From a virus, in IMG/VR virus record IMGVR_UViG_3300005099_000066, positions 1 to 64,000 of that record: DNA of 64,000 bases; one strand, written 5' to 3'. Of the stretch, positions 52,126 to 60,905 are shown in pieces; position 1 is the first letter of the stretch; each line of letters opens with the position of its first letter. A program made the translations under genes and the position numbers. The notes beneath the pieces were generated by a model that saw only the letters and a list, made by a program, of their open reading frames with translations, was not told the origin of the DNA and searched no databases.

Positions 52126-52654
52126 CAATAAATTTGTGAAAATTATAGGAATTGACCCTTCTATTGTGTCATTAGGCTTTTCGGTAATACAGGGACATTC
52201 TAAATGTAATGATTTTGTTTATACTGCTGGTGGAGTGTTTGAAGTGCCTTCTGATTTGGATTTGGCTTCCAGATATAGAAGAATACGATATTTTATTGAG
52301 ACTTTGTGCGAAATATATAATCCTGATATGTTTGTGATAGAGGATGTTGATTTTAGACCATTCATAAAGAGACAGGTTCAATCCTATTTGTTTGGCTCAT
52401 TTGCTGTGATTTTATCTGCTATTCCATCTTATATAGGTTATTATGCTATTAGAAAACAAAAGGTGAATACCATTCTTGGCCTGATTGAGAAAGGGAAGAA
52501 AAAATCTTCAAAGCAGATAAAGCAATCTGTGATAAAAAGGTATGAAAAATACTTGAGAGGCATAAAAGACAAAAACAAAGAACATGTGGCAGATTCGATA
52601 GCAGTTGTTGAAGCTTTCTTGAGGGAAAGCGATGTTGGAAGTTTGCAAGTATAA
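52106..52654 (+). CDS. RuvC-like Holliday junction resolvase
   Basis: 182 residues. IIGIDPSIVSLGFSV (first Asp), MFVIEDVDF (Glu) and HVADSIAVVEAF (last His-x-x-Asp) make the RNase H-fold active site of RuvC-type resolvases. It would cut branched recombination intermediates before packaging. Overlaps the Rad50-like gene by 20 nt and the helicase gene by 23 nt. Confidence 0.85.
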   Translation: MSLKDSNNKFVKIIGIDPSIVSLGFSVIQGHSKCNDFVYTAGGVFEVPSDLDLASRYRRIRYFIETLCEIYNPDMFVIEDVDFRPFIKRQVQSYLFGSFAVILSAIPSYIGYYAIRKQKVNTILGLIEKGKKKSSKQIKQSVIKRYEKYLRGIKDKNKEHVADSIAVVEAFLRESDVGSLQV

Positions 52655-54344
52655 AAGTGGGTTCTTAATCAAAAACATAACCTCTGAACAGCTCCGAAAG
52701 TATTATTCTACATTTGGTAGAAAAGCAAAAATTATTTCTGTTGATGGAGTTTATTCACTTTATTTGTCGAGATTAAATATTTATCACTTGAGATTTTTTA
52801 CTGAACTTGATAGCTTTTTGTCTTTATCTCCAGAGGTTCAATCTGAAATAGAAATAAGTCAAGAAGAGGTTTTGAGGGATGCTATTGCTCAATATACTCC
52901 TGAAGAAATCTTTCCTGATGTTGATTTCAAAAGATATGTGGATTTAGATTTATATGATTTTCAGAAAAGAGCAATAAGAAGAGCTTTCAATCAGTTTTCG
53001 TATGGACTATTTTTTGAAATGAGATGTGGAAAAACCATTACATCACTTGTTTTGTCTGCTCTCTGGTTTGAAAAGGGTATTATTGATTCAATTGTAGTTG
53101 TATCTCCTTTATCTGCTGTTGAGGGATGGCAGAGAGAAATAGAAAGAATGAAAGTCCCAAAAATGAAATATTTCTTTGCTCCCGATTATAAGAGTATGTT
53201 AAAATTAAAAAAGGCTATTTCCAATTGTTGTTCTGTTGGGATTCTGCCTATTATTCATTTTCATTATGAATTTTGGAGAACGAAAAGATGGGAAGAATTT
53301 TTGAATGAAGTTTTGGGTTCTGTTGGGAAATTTGTTTTAATTCTTGATGAGAGTCACAAAGTTAAAAATCCTCAATCAAAAGTTCATAAAATACTTTATG
53401 CCTTATCAAGATATGCCAAAAGAACATTACTTCTAACTGGAACTCCAATAGGAAATACAATAGAGGATTTGTGGGCACAATCGAAGTTTTTGAATCTACA
53501 GCACAAACTCGGAGAAACTTTAACAAAATTCAGAGCCAAATTTATGTATTCGATTCCAGGAATGTATGGATGGTTTGAAAGGAAAGGAGCAAGACAGCAG
53601 GTTCTTTATCTTATTTCCAATTCGGTTATGTCTGTTTCACAAAAGGATGTATTTAAAACTCAGAAAGTATTTATGGAGACTCTGCATTATGATTTGAATT
53701 CTGAACAAAGAAGAGTGTATGATGGAATAGTTGATAGAATACAATTTGATTTGAAGGATGGAAAAATAACAATCAACAATGCTTTGACAAGGTCATTAAA
53801 ACTTTTACAAGTTTGCTCTGGATTTGTTATAAATGACAATGGAGTAATAGAAGATTTTACTTCAGAAAAAGACAAATTGTTATTAGACATATTGGATACA
53901 TATTCTGATGCTCCAATTGTAATTTGGACAATTTTTGATTATGAAGCAGACAAACTTTTGAAACTAATAAACAAAAAATTGAAGAGAAAAGCAATTGTTG
54001 TTGATGGAAGAACTCCAAAGGATAAAAGAACAAATTTGATTAGTTTGTTCAAAGAGGGTTCTTATAATGTGTTGATTTCGAAACCGCAAGTTTTATCTTT
54101 GGGAACGGATTTGTCGAGTTCAAGAATTGCTATATTTTATTCCAGAAGTTATTCACACATAGATAGAGAACAGGCTTTATCCAGATTGTTAAATCCAGAA
54201 GTTAAATCAGCAATTGCTATTATTGATTTAGTTGGTAGAAACACAGTTGAAGAAAGGGTTTTGGAAATTCTGAATAAAAAGAAAGAAATATCTGAAGAAG
54301 TAAAAAGTTATACAAGCTTTATCAAATTGATAAAAAGGAGCTGA
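52632..54344 (+). CDS. SNF2-type DNA helicase/translocase
   Basis: 570 residues. After ~110 unrecognised residues, motif I FEMRCGKTITSL, Ia VVSPLSAVEGW, II LILDESHKVKN (DESH box), III LLTGTPIGNT and, in lobe 2, APIVIWTIFDYE, SLGTDLSSSRIAIFY and EQALSRLLNP follow the SNF2 family order. Probably the functional analogue of T4 UvsW, remodelling branched DNA. Frames overlap with the RuvC-like gene. Confidence 0.87.
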   Translation: MLEVCKYKSGFLIKNITSEQLRKYYSTFGRKAKIISVDGVYSLYLSRLNIYHLRFFTELDSFLSLSPEVQSEIEISQEEVLRDAIAQYTPEEIFPDVDFKRYVDLDLYDFQKRAIRRAFNQFSYGLFFEMRCGKTITSLVLSALWFEKGIIDSIVVVSPLSAVEGWQREIERMKVPKMKYFFAPDYKSMLKLKKAISNCCSVGILPIIHFHYEFWRTKRWEEFLNEVLGSVGKFVLILDESHKVKNPQSKVHKILYALSRYAKRTLLLTGTPIGNTIEDLWAQSKFLNLQHKLGETLTKFRAKFMYSIPGMYGWFERKGARQQVLYLISNSVMSVSQKDVFKTQKVFMETLHYDLNSEQRRVYDGIVDRIQFDLKDGKITINNALTRSLKLLQVCSGFVINDNGVIEDFTSEKDKLLLDILDTYSDAPIVIWTIFDYEADKLLKLINKKLKRKAIVVDGRTPKDKRTNLISLFKEGSYNVLISKPQVLSLGTDLSSSRIAIFYSRSYSHIDREQALSRLLNPEVKSAIAIIDLVGRNTVEERVLEILNKKKEISEEVKSYTSFIKLIKRS

Positions 54345-54346
54345 AA

Positions 54347-54988
54347 ATGACTCTAATAGATAAAGGAAGATTAAAAATGAAAGTTTCTGAAGTTGTGTCT
54401 GTTTGGAGGAAAGTTATTACTATGAAGAAAATAAAAACTTCGGTGAGAGGAAAAAGAGCGGAGCAAATAATAGAAAAATTGCTTAACAAACATCCAGCAG
54501 ATGAAATCGTGTCTGTATTTGCTTCTTTACCTTCAAATTCCAGATTTGAATTATGGTGGTTGTTAAATGATAAGGCTTATGAAAGATACTTAAAGTCTTC
54601 TGAAGCAAAACAAAGGAAAGGCTCTTCAGAAGGAATAGAGCCATCTTTTAGAAATGATTTAGAATATGTATTCAATTACTTTATAAGAATGAACATACCC
54701 AAAATAAGACAGAGAAAGATGACATATCAAGAACTTTTGATGAGTTTGCCTTCTTTCGAACCACAGGTTCAAAGTTGGTTATTAGTTGACCCTGTTTATA
54801 GAGAACTTTCGAAATTGAGAATAATTCAGCCAAAAGAAACAAAACATCTGAAGGCTTTATATAGAAAAAAGTCAATAAGACAAAAACTTGAAACAGAATT
54901 TCAAAATTTTGTAGAACATCATCCTGATTTGAGAGAAATAATAAGTGAAGAATTGGAAGTGCTTGAGGAATTTAAACAGGAGGTGTGA
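54347..54988 (+). CDS. Hypothetical protein, possible helicase loader
   Basis: 213 residues, almost wholly helical and basic in the first third. No family recognised. Its place directly before the DnaB helicase is where a loader would be expected in some phages, but no sequence motif supports it. AAAAGGAG before ATG 54347. Confidence 0.6.
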   Translation: MTLIDKGRLKMKVSEVVSVWRKVITMKKIKTSVRGKRAEQIIEKLLNKHPADEIVSVFASLPSNSRFELWWLLNDKAYERYLKSSEAKQRKGSSEGIEPSFRNDLEYVFNYFIRMNIPKIRQRKMTYQELLMSLPSFEPQVQSWLLVDPVYRELSKLRIIQPKETKHLKALYRKKSIRQKLETEFQNFVEHHPDLREIISEELEVLEEFKQEV

Positions 54989-54992
54989 ATAG

Positions 54993-56228
54993 TTGAAAGC
55001 AAACATTGAAAAATATATTTTGAATACTATGTTAATTTCTCCTTCACATTGTATTGATTTAATAGATTTGGGAGTGGACAAATATGTTGAACATCCTATA
55101 ATAAAACCAATTGTTTCTTTCATATCCTCCTATTATAGACAACACAAAAAGATTCCTCCTGCTGATTTGATAGTAGAAAATTTCCCACAACAAAAATACT
55201 TTCTTTCTGAGATTGTTAACCTTGAGCCTGCTCCTGATTGGGCTGTTTCTGAAGTAGAAAAATTTGTAAAAACGGTAAAGGTTCAGAAATTAACTGAATT
55301 TATTCTAACTAATTCAAGCAATCCGAAAATAACTCCTGAAGAGTTGTGGGAAAAGGGAAGAGAAATTTTGAGATTAAGAACTCCTTCAAGACTTGGAGTT
55401 GATTATTTTTCTGAAATTCCAAGACCATATTATGAAAAATTTCATCCAGAAAGTTTGGAGAACATTATTCCTACTGGACTTGTAAAGCTTGATGAATTGA
55501 TGTATGGAGGAATGAGGAAAGGATGGTTTGGATTTGTTATGGGTGGAACTGGAATGGGAAAATCTGCTCTGTTAATAAATTTTACGGCAAATGCTTTGTT
55601 GTTCAATAAAAAGGTTTTATACATTTCTTTGGAAATGTCTGTTGATGAAGTTATGCTGAGAATTGATGCTAAACTGACAGGCAAAACAATGGAAGAATTA
55701 TCTAATCCAAGTATGGATAATTATTTGAGGCAATTTCTTTCTATGGTAAAACAGAAATATACAGAAGCAAATTTGAGATTGATTTACTTTCCTTCGAAGA
55801 GTATAACTGTGAACAAAATTCCTTCAATCATAGAATCTTTTCAGATGATAAATTTCAAACCAGATTTGCTTGTTATTGACTTTGCTGATTACTTTGCTCC
55901 CCTTTCTAAAAGAAATTCGGCATGGGAAGAGGTAGTTGATACATTTCAGGTTCTGCCAGGATTTGCTAAAGAATATGATATGGCAATCTGGACTGCTACT
56001 GAAATAGGAAAAGCAAAAATGTATAACGAACAGGCAACAATAGATACTATGTATGGTGGTTCAGGAAAATCTTTTGGTGCTGATATTATTTTGGGAATAT
56101 CTGCTACTAAAGAGGAAGCAAGGCTTGGTGGTTTAAGATTAACTGTGTCGAAATTTAGACATGGAAGAAGTTTAATTGACATTCCTGTGTTTTTTGATAG
56201 AGCAAGAATGTTAATAAAAACCTTATAA
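54993..56228 (+). CDS. dnaB: DnaB-like replicative helicase
   Basis: 411 residues from TTG 54993, nine bases after AGGAGGTG. A helical N-domain (about 1-120) is followed by a RecA-fold ATPase: Walker A GGTGMGKSAL (K190), EMSVDEVMLR, Walker B LLVIDFADYF, WTATEIGK and TVSKFRHGRS (arginine-finger region). It unwinds the fork; the primase partner is encoded in the other arm. Confidence 0.87.
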   Translation: MKANIEKYILNTMLISPSHCIDLIDLGVDKYVEHPIIKPIVSFISSYYRQHKKIPPADLIVENFPQQKYFLSEIVNLEPAPDWAVSEVEKFVKTVKVQKLTEFILTNSSNPKITPEELWEKGREILRLRTPSRLGVDYFSEIPRPYYEKFHPESLENIIPTGLVKLDELMYGGMRKGWFGFVMGGTGMGKSALLINFTANALLFNKKVLYISLEMSVDEVMLRIDAKLTGKTMEELSNPSMDNYLRQFLSMVKQKYTEANLRLIYFPSKSITVNKIPSIIESFQMINFKPDLLVIDFADYFAPLSKRNSAWEEVVDTFQVLPGFAKEYDMAIWTATEIGKAKMYNEQATIDTMYGGSGKSFGADIILGISATKEEARLGGLRLTVSKFRHGRSLIDIPVFFDRARMLIKTL

Positions 56229-56240
56229 GGAGGTGTATAT

Positions 56241-56555
56241 ATGGGAGCTCATGGAAATTATGGAAGAAATAACGGTCAAATAAAGGTAGCTTATTTAAAT
56301 TGGGTTAGAAAGTATGTTGTTTCTTTGTCTGATGAAAAGATTGTCGAAGACTTGAAGATTTTGGAGAATCTTCCGAAAGGCTATTATGATTGGGAAATTA
56401 TTGCATGTCCACATTTCTCTCCAGAAGAATTTGAGTATATATCGAAATTTTATGTTGATTATTTGGGTCACGAGTTGAGATTCGCAATAAGAAAGAGAAC
56501 ATTTTACGATGGGGAGTATGTTTGGGAAAATTCAGAGGAGGGAAGTGTAATATGA
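56241..56555 (+). CDS. Hypothetical protein
   Basis: 104 residues starting MGAHGNYGRNNGQIKVAYLN, with an aromatic-rich middle. AAGGAGGTG lies upstream of ATG 56241. No family recognised. Confidence 0.6.
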   Translation: MGAHGNYGRNNGQIKVAYLNWVRKYVVSLSDEKIVEDLKILENLPKGYYDWEIIACPHFSPEEFEYISKFYVDYLGHELRFAIRKRTFYDGEYVWENSEEGSVI

Positions 56556-56908
56556 TTATTTTTGCTGTGTCTGTGTTTATTGCTTGTGTTGCTTTGTTTG
56601 TATTTTATTTGTTGAATATAAATAAATTTTTAAAAAGGAGGAGTGATGAAATGAATGAAAAAGCAAAAAATAAAAGCCTGGTAGATAAATTGTTAGAATT
56701 GGGATTTGAAATAATAATCCGCAAATCACATGAGAAAAAATTCGAAAGAGTTGCTGTTGAAATAATGCTATCAAAGAAAATAAAGTATCAGTCTCAGGAT
56801 GTCGGATATATAGAAATAAAGTCATTTGGAATGGCAAATGATTTTGAGACAGCTTTAAGAATTGCTGTTAAGAGGCTTGAGCCTCTTATAAAAGTAGAGG
56901 AGGTATAG
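56552..56908 (+). CDS. Membrane-anchored protein with possible internal start
   Basis: 118 residues from ATG 56552: one hydrophobic segment (about 2-24), then a soluble domain. A second strong binding site (AAAAAGGAGG at 56633-56642) lies inside the gene before in-frame ATG 56651, so a shorter soluble form of about 85 residues may also be made, or the real gene starts there. Function unknown. Confidence 0.55.
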   Translation: MIIFAVSVFIACVALFVFYLLNINKFLKRRSDEMNEKAKNKSLVDKLLELGFEIIIRKSHEKKFERVAVEIMLSKKIKYQSQDVGYIEIKSFGMANDFETALRIAVKRLEPLIKVEEV

Positions 56909-56911
56909 AAA

Positions 56912-57136
56912 ATGTTTGTAAAAATGTATGAAAAAAATGAAAAGCCACGTAATATATTTACAGCATATCAGCTTGAGGAAGTAAAGGTGATAAAAGTAGG
57001 AGAAGAAAATTCTGAAACAAAAATCAAGTTATGGATAAAAGCTTCGTTTCCAGAAAAGGATGTTATTGAAATAGTATTAAATGAGGATGAAATGGTAAAA
57101 ATTGCTAATTTATTGAATGAAAATGATAGGAGGTGA
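56912..57136 (+). CDS. Hypothetical protein
   Basis: 74 residues, beta-rich with a final helix (LNEDEMVKIANLLNEN). GAGGAGGTATAG upstream of ATG 56912; coupled to the next gene. No family recognised. Confidence 0.6.
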   Translation: MFVKMYEKNEKPRNIFTAYQLEEVKVIKVGEENSETKIKLWIKASFPEKDVIEIVLNEDEMVKIANLLNENDRR

Positions 57137-57141
57137 TAAAG

Positions 57142-57639
57142 ATGAGGGAATTAACAGCATATCATATAACTATAAGAAAGGACAAAGTATCATGGCCAAA
57201 TGATAGTTTCAGGTCTGCTGAACATCAATTTTATAAATGTAATGATGGTAAAATAATAGTAGTTGCGAGTGACCCTTTCCTTATTCTTGAAAGATTAAAA
57301 ATGGGAGATGTTGTCGAAAAAATAGAAGTTTTGGGAACTGGATATGTTTTCCAAAAGAGACCATCACTTTCAGAATTTGTTGATTTTGTGAGTTGTTACA
57401 AGGAAACTTTAGAAGAACTAAACAAAGCTATATCAGACAAATTTGGAGAAATGAAAACTGAAATCGAGTTTGATAAAAAAGTTATGTTTATTACTATTTA
57501 CTCAACTCTCACTCCAGCTGAAACGTGGAACAGATTAGATAGAATATGCAAACAATTTGACTTTGCTGAATTGCCCATAGTCATAAGAATTGAACATGTT
57601 GATAGTGATAAAGAACCAAAAAAGGTGGTAACATTATGA
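57142..57639 (+). CDS. Hypothetical protein
   Basis: 165 residues; mixed alpha/beta, two possible ferredoxin-like halves. ATG 57142 follows AGGAGGTGATAAAG (GTG 57133 is in the binding site). Coupled to the dUTPase-like gene by ATGA. Confidence 0.6.
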   Translation: MRELTAYHITIRKDKVSWPNDSFRSAEHQFYKCNDGKIIVVASDPFLILERLKMGDVVEKIEVLGTGYVFQKRPSLSEFVDFVSCYKETLEELNKAISDKFGEMKTEIEFDKKVMFITIYSTLTPAETWNRLDRICKQFDFAELPIVIRIEHVDSDKEPKKVVTL

Positions 57640-58160
57640 AAAGTGAAACTGCTTTCTATTTGATGCAAATATTTATGGACAAATATAATGAAGTATTGCC
57701 AGGGGGAATCGAGGTTAAAAGAACTGACGAATTCCATCAATTTTTTGATTCGATGGAGTGGATTTATGAATTTCTTGAGAGAAAGAATATACCGAAAGAT
57801 AAGTTCGAATTGGTATGGGAAGCACAAAGAAGATTAAGAGAATTCTACAAAAGGGCAAGACCAGAGTGGTTTGAAGAATCTAATCTCCAGAGGGCAATAA
57901 CAAAAACAATTGCTATGCTTGTTGAGTCAGCTGAAACTTTGAATGAACTTCCCTGGAAACCTTGGAAATCGAAGGAGTTTAACAGGAAGAAAATTCTTGA
58001 GGAGTTTGTTGATGTCTTTCATTTCTGGATGGATGCTCTACAGGAAATGGGCTTTACGCTTGATGAAGTTGTTGACTGTTATATTAAGAAATGCAGAAAG
58101 AACATAGTTAGACAATACAAACATGAAGGATATAAATCAAAAACTTTGGAGGAAAAATAA
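57636..58160 (+). CDS. Dimeric all-alpha dUTPase-like NTP pyrophosphatase
   Basis: 174 residues, all helical. LVESAETLNELPWKPWK and EEFVDVFHFWMDALQEMGFT hold the E-x-x-E and E-x-x-D metal-binding motifs of the dimeric dUTPase/MazG superfamily (dUTPase_2-like), then a typical DCYIKKCRKNIVRQ end. It likely hydrolyses dUTP (or a modified dNTP), preventing its insertion by the polymerase, and feeds dUMP to the thymidylate-synthase-like enzyme encoded about 320 nt downstream. Confidence 0.8.
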   Translation: MKSETAFYLMQIFMDKYNEVLPGGIEVKRTDEFHQFFDSMEWIYEFLERKNIPKDKFELVWEAQRRLREFYKRARPEWFEESNLQRAITKTIAMLVESAETLNELPWKPWKSKEFNRKKILEEFVDVFHFWMDALQEMGFTLDEVVDCYIKKCRKNIVRQYKHEGYKSKTLEEK

Positions 58161-58459
58161 TGTATCCGACAATCAATCTTGTTGTCTTTGATAAGCTTGT
58201 TCTGAATCCTGTTTATCTCATTTATGAAACAAAGTTGGCTGTTTTGCTTGAAATAAATGGAAAGAAAGAGTGGATTCCCAAATCACTTTTGTATTTGGTA
58301 AAGGATAATGATAATAATCGAGTGTATGGCTGGATTCCTGATTGGAAATTTAAACAAGCCTGGGGTTCTATTGAGAAATTTAACACAAAAGACTTTATGA
58401 TGAGTGACATTCCAAAAGAGGTAAAACAAAAATTCAGACAAATGATAGCTGGAGAATGA
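58160..58459 (+). CDS. Hypothetical protein
   Basis: 99 residues, beta-rich (VYLIYETKLAVLLEINGKK), between the dUTPase-like and thymidylate-synthase-like genes. One-nt overlap with the first. No family recognised. Confidence 0.6.
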   Translation: MYPTINLVVFDKLVLNPVYLIYETKLAVLLEINGKKEWIPKSLLYLVKDNDNNRVYGWIPDWKFKQAWGSIEKFNTKDFMMSDIPKEVKQKFRQMIAGE

Positions 58460-58483
58460 ATCTAATATATAGGGGAAAGTGAA

Positions 58484-59503
58484 ATGACTATTGTTATCAA
58501 ATCAAATAATTTCTTCGAGGCAATAAATGAGGTATTCTTTCTCATAAAGGATAAAGGAAAAGTCAGAAAAACAAGAAACACAGAATCTGTCTATATACCT
58601 GATTTAGTTGTTATTGATGTAAAAGACCCAACTAAATTTACTTCATATCCCCATCCTTCCAGGAAGGTTTTTCCTCCTGCTCAATTTTATGAAGTTGCTT
58701 GGGTATTATCTGGAAGAAATGATGTGTTGGGATTGGAATTGGTTTTGAAAAGGGCAAGACAATTTTCTGATAACTTTCATCAATGGAGAGGAGGGTATGG
58801 TCCCCGAATACATTGGAATAGAAATATATTTAAGATAATAGAATTGTTAAACAAAGACCCAGAAACAAGAAGAGCAATCCTTCCTATATTTTTTCCAGAG
58901 GATGTCGAAGCAACTCATTGGTCTTTGGATATTCCTTGTTCGATTATGATTCACTTCCTTCCCATAGATGATAGGCTTGATGCAAGATTTTTTATCAGAA
59001 GCAATGATGCCTTCTGGGGCTTTACTCATATAAATTTCGTTCTGATAAGAACAATCCAGAGAATAGTTGCTTATTTCTCAAACAAAAAGGTAGGACATTT
59101 ACAATACATTGCTTCAGATTTGCATGTTTACAAAAGGCATATGAACAGACTTGAAAAAATATTGAAAAGTGTTGTCTTTCCTACTTTAGTTAAATCATAC
59201 CCCTGGGATGTCTTTGAGGATAATGAATTTGATAGTCCAGAAAGTTTCTTTAAGATTTTACAAAGAGATTTGGCTGTGCTTGATTATGTTTTGATGGATA
59301 AGTCAATAAAGAAAACAAAAAGCAAATTTTTACTTGATTCAAAACCTGCTGATTACTTATTGAATTCCCCTCTCAGAAGATGGTGGCTTCCCATTTTGGC
59401 TTGGAAGAAAGGTAATTTGGAAATTATGAAAGAATATATTGATAATGTTGAAGAAACTGATGTATATGAGGCTTTGGAACTATGGATGAGAAAAGAACAA
59501 TAA
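58484..59503 (+). CDS. Thymidylate-synthase-like dNMP C5-methyl/hydroxymethyltransferase
   Basis: 339 residues. FYEVAWVLSG, RRAILPIFFPED, SLDIPCSIMIHFLPID (nucleophile Cys 152) and RSNDAFWGFTHINF correspond to the ThyA core, and DLHVYKRH to the H-x-Y motif. In ThyA the Asn that selects dUMP (Asp in dCMP hydroxymethylases) sits 8 residues after the conserved Asp; here that position is Ile with Asn one later, so base preference is unclear. The RSND form is typical of phage members, and the end after residue 260 diverges. It could make dTMP or a hydroxymethyl pyrimidine. Confidence 0.78.
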   Translation: MTIVIKSNNFFEAINEVFFLIKDKGKVRKTRNTESVYIPDLVVIDVKDPTKFTSYPHPSRKVFPPAQFYEVAWVLSGRNDVLGLELVLKRARQFSDNFHQWRGGYGPRIHWNRNIFKIIELLNKDPETRRAILPIFFPEDVEATHWSLDIPCSIMIHFLPIDDRLDARFFIRSNDAFWGFTHINFVLIRTIQRIVAYFSNKKVGHLQYIASDLHVYKRHMNRLEKILKSVVFPTLVKSYPWDVFEDNEFDSPESFFKILQRDLAVLDYVLMDKSIKKTKSKFLLDSKPADYLLNSPLRRWWLPILAWKKGNLEIMKEYIDNVEETDVYEALELWMRKEQ

Positions 59504-59754
59504 ATACAATAGGTATAATAGTAGAGACAGAAGACCAGAGAAGGGTCTTGGTTAATTATATAAAGAATGTTGCAAAAATCAAAGCTGATTTGAATTTGCT
59601 AAAAGTAAAACCTTTGCCAGTTGTTATTTTCTTTGAGAACTTGGAAAACTGTCCTGTATCATATGCAAGTTTGGAATTCGTAAAATTTCATTTAAGATTT
59701 TACAAAGATACAATATTTTTCAAACCTGTAGATTTGTTTAAATGGAGGATTTAG
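59482..59754 (+). CDS. Hypothetical protein
   Basis: 90 residues, alpha/beta (GIIVETEDQRRVLVNYI). The start overlaps the previous gene by 22 nt; no clear binding site beyond GAGGCTTTGG. No family recognised. Confidence 0.55.
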   Translation: MDEKRTINTIGIIVETEDQRRVLVNYIKNVAKIKADLNLLKVKPLPVVIFFENLENCPVSYASLEFVKFHLRFYKDTIFFKPVDLFKWRI

Positions 59755-59757
59755 AAC

Positions 59758-59859
59758 ATGAAATTAAAAAGTATTTTGTATAATGTGTTGTCTCTTATTT
59801 TGTTAATAATTCTTTTACCAATAGCAATGATATATGTATCTTCAAACAAATGGAGGTAG
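59758..59859 (+). CDS. 33-residue membrane peptide
   Basis: Frame from ATG 59758, 11 nt after GGAGG, encoding one hydrophobic helix (LYNVLSLILLIILLPIAMIY) and a short polar end. Its last codons form the GGAGGT binding site of the peptidase gene. Possibly a small holin-like or anchoring peptide; unproven. Confidence 0.45.
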   Translation: MKLKSILYNVLSLILLIILLPIAMIYVSSNKWR

Positions 59860-59865
59860 CAAATT

Positions 59866-60420
59866 ATGAAGACATTTGAGGATTATATGAAATCATTTTT
59901 GGAAGGTGAGGTTCTTTTGAAGGAAGGACTTGTGTCGGAGCATATTTACATAAGAGAATATGCTTGTAGACACTGTGATAAATTTCCTCCTCTTGAGGAT
60001 GTTCCTGAAGATTTATCTGAACAATGGTTTTTTGCCATTAGAAAAGTGTTTGACGCATTTGAAGATTTAAGGGAATTTGTTGGAAGACCAATATTTATCT
60101 CTTCAGGATATAGGTGTAAAGAATATCAAAAGATTTTGACAGCAAGAGGTTATAAAACTGCTGAAGTAAGTCCCCACAATTTTGGCGTTGCTCTTGACAT
60201 TATTGTTGGAGATGAAAGAGATAATCAGGTAGCTGTTTCCTTTTTAGAACTATATCATTCCGATTTGAGAATAGGCTTTCAATTGTATAATCATAAATTC
60301 ATCCACATAGACACAGCATATTTGTTGCCTATCAAAAAGCTTCAAGAATTAAAGATACTTCCTACTCTTGTTAGAGGAGTTTCTTTGCAAAAATATTGGA
60401 CAGAAGGAAAGAGATGGTAG
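59866..60420 (+). CDS. M15-family zinc peptidase (peptidoglycan hydrolase)
   Basis: 184 residues. YIREYACRHCDK, then PIFISSGYRCKEY, SPHNFGVALDIIV and FIHIDTAY match Peptidase_M15_3-type D,D- or L,D-peptidases, which cut peptidoglycan cross-links (His/Asp/His zinc ligands). No signal peptide. It may act as endolysin with help from a holin. AATGGAGGTAG lies upstream. Confidence 0.85.
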   Translation: MKTFEDYMKSFLEGEVLLKEGLVSEHIYIREYACRHCDKFPPLEDVPEDLSEQWFFAIRKVFDAFEDLREFVGRPIFISSGYRCKEYQKILTARGYKTAEVSPHNFGVALDIIVGDERDNQVAVSFLELYHSDLRIGFQLYNHKFIHIDTAYLLPIKKLQELKILPTLVRGVSLQKYWTEGKRW

Positions 60421-60429
60421 GAGGCTGAT

Positions 60430-60789
60430 ATGTTTTTGTATTTAATACAAAGAATAATAATTTGTTTAATTGTGTTAATTATTGCCTATATAGCATTTGT
60501 TATATATTCTGTAAAAACAGACAGACTTTCTCCTGTTATTCATTTGGGATTGTTTTTTGTTATTATCTTTTTGCTTGCAGGAATATTTGTTTCTATTCAA
60601 AGGGCAGTTGAATCGAGAATTCCTTATATTTCATTCGAAAGAAAACCAACTTATGTTTATTACAAATTAAAATGTCCATACTTTGTTTCAATGGATATTT
60701 ATGTTCCGAAAAGACTCTCAGATAAATTTGAGAAAGATTATAATGTTTCTAAAACTGGAGAAGTTAAGTTAAAGTGTATAATTAAATGA
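60430..60789 (+). CDS. Membrane protein (two segments) with extracytoplasmic or cytoplasmic domain
   Basis: 119 residues: hydrophobic segments at about 4-27 and 36-55, then ~60 soluble residues (YYKLKCPYFVSMDIYVPKRL). It follows the M15 gene by 9 nt (TAGGAGG overlaps the stop), so a lysis-related role such as holin is possible. Confidence 0.6.
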   Translation: MFLYLIQRIIICLIVLIIAYIAFVIYSVKTDRLSPVIHLGLFFVIIFLLAGIFVSIQRAVESRIPYISFERKPTYVYYKLKCPYFVSMDIYVPKRLSDKFEKDYNVSKTGEVKLKCIIK

Positions 60790-60905
60790 TTATATTCAAC
60801 TGGAATCAGCTGGCTAATTTCAAATTTCTTTTTACTTTCGATAGATTTTGTGTTTTTAATTTCAAGCTTCGTTATCAGCATGTTTGATGTGTGGAAATTT
60901 TCCAA

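Noticed and set aside
54347-54988. gp59-type helicase loader
   Set aside because: Position fits but I see no matching motif; mentioned only as a possibility.
60790-60905. Rho-independent terminator after the 60430 gene
   Set aside because: Only short imperfect inverted repeats and no GC-rich stem with T-run was found, so no terminator is called here or elsewhere in the right arm.
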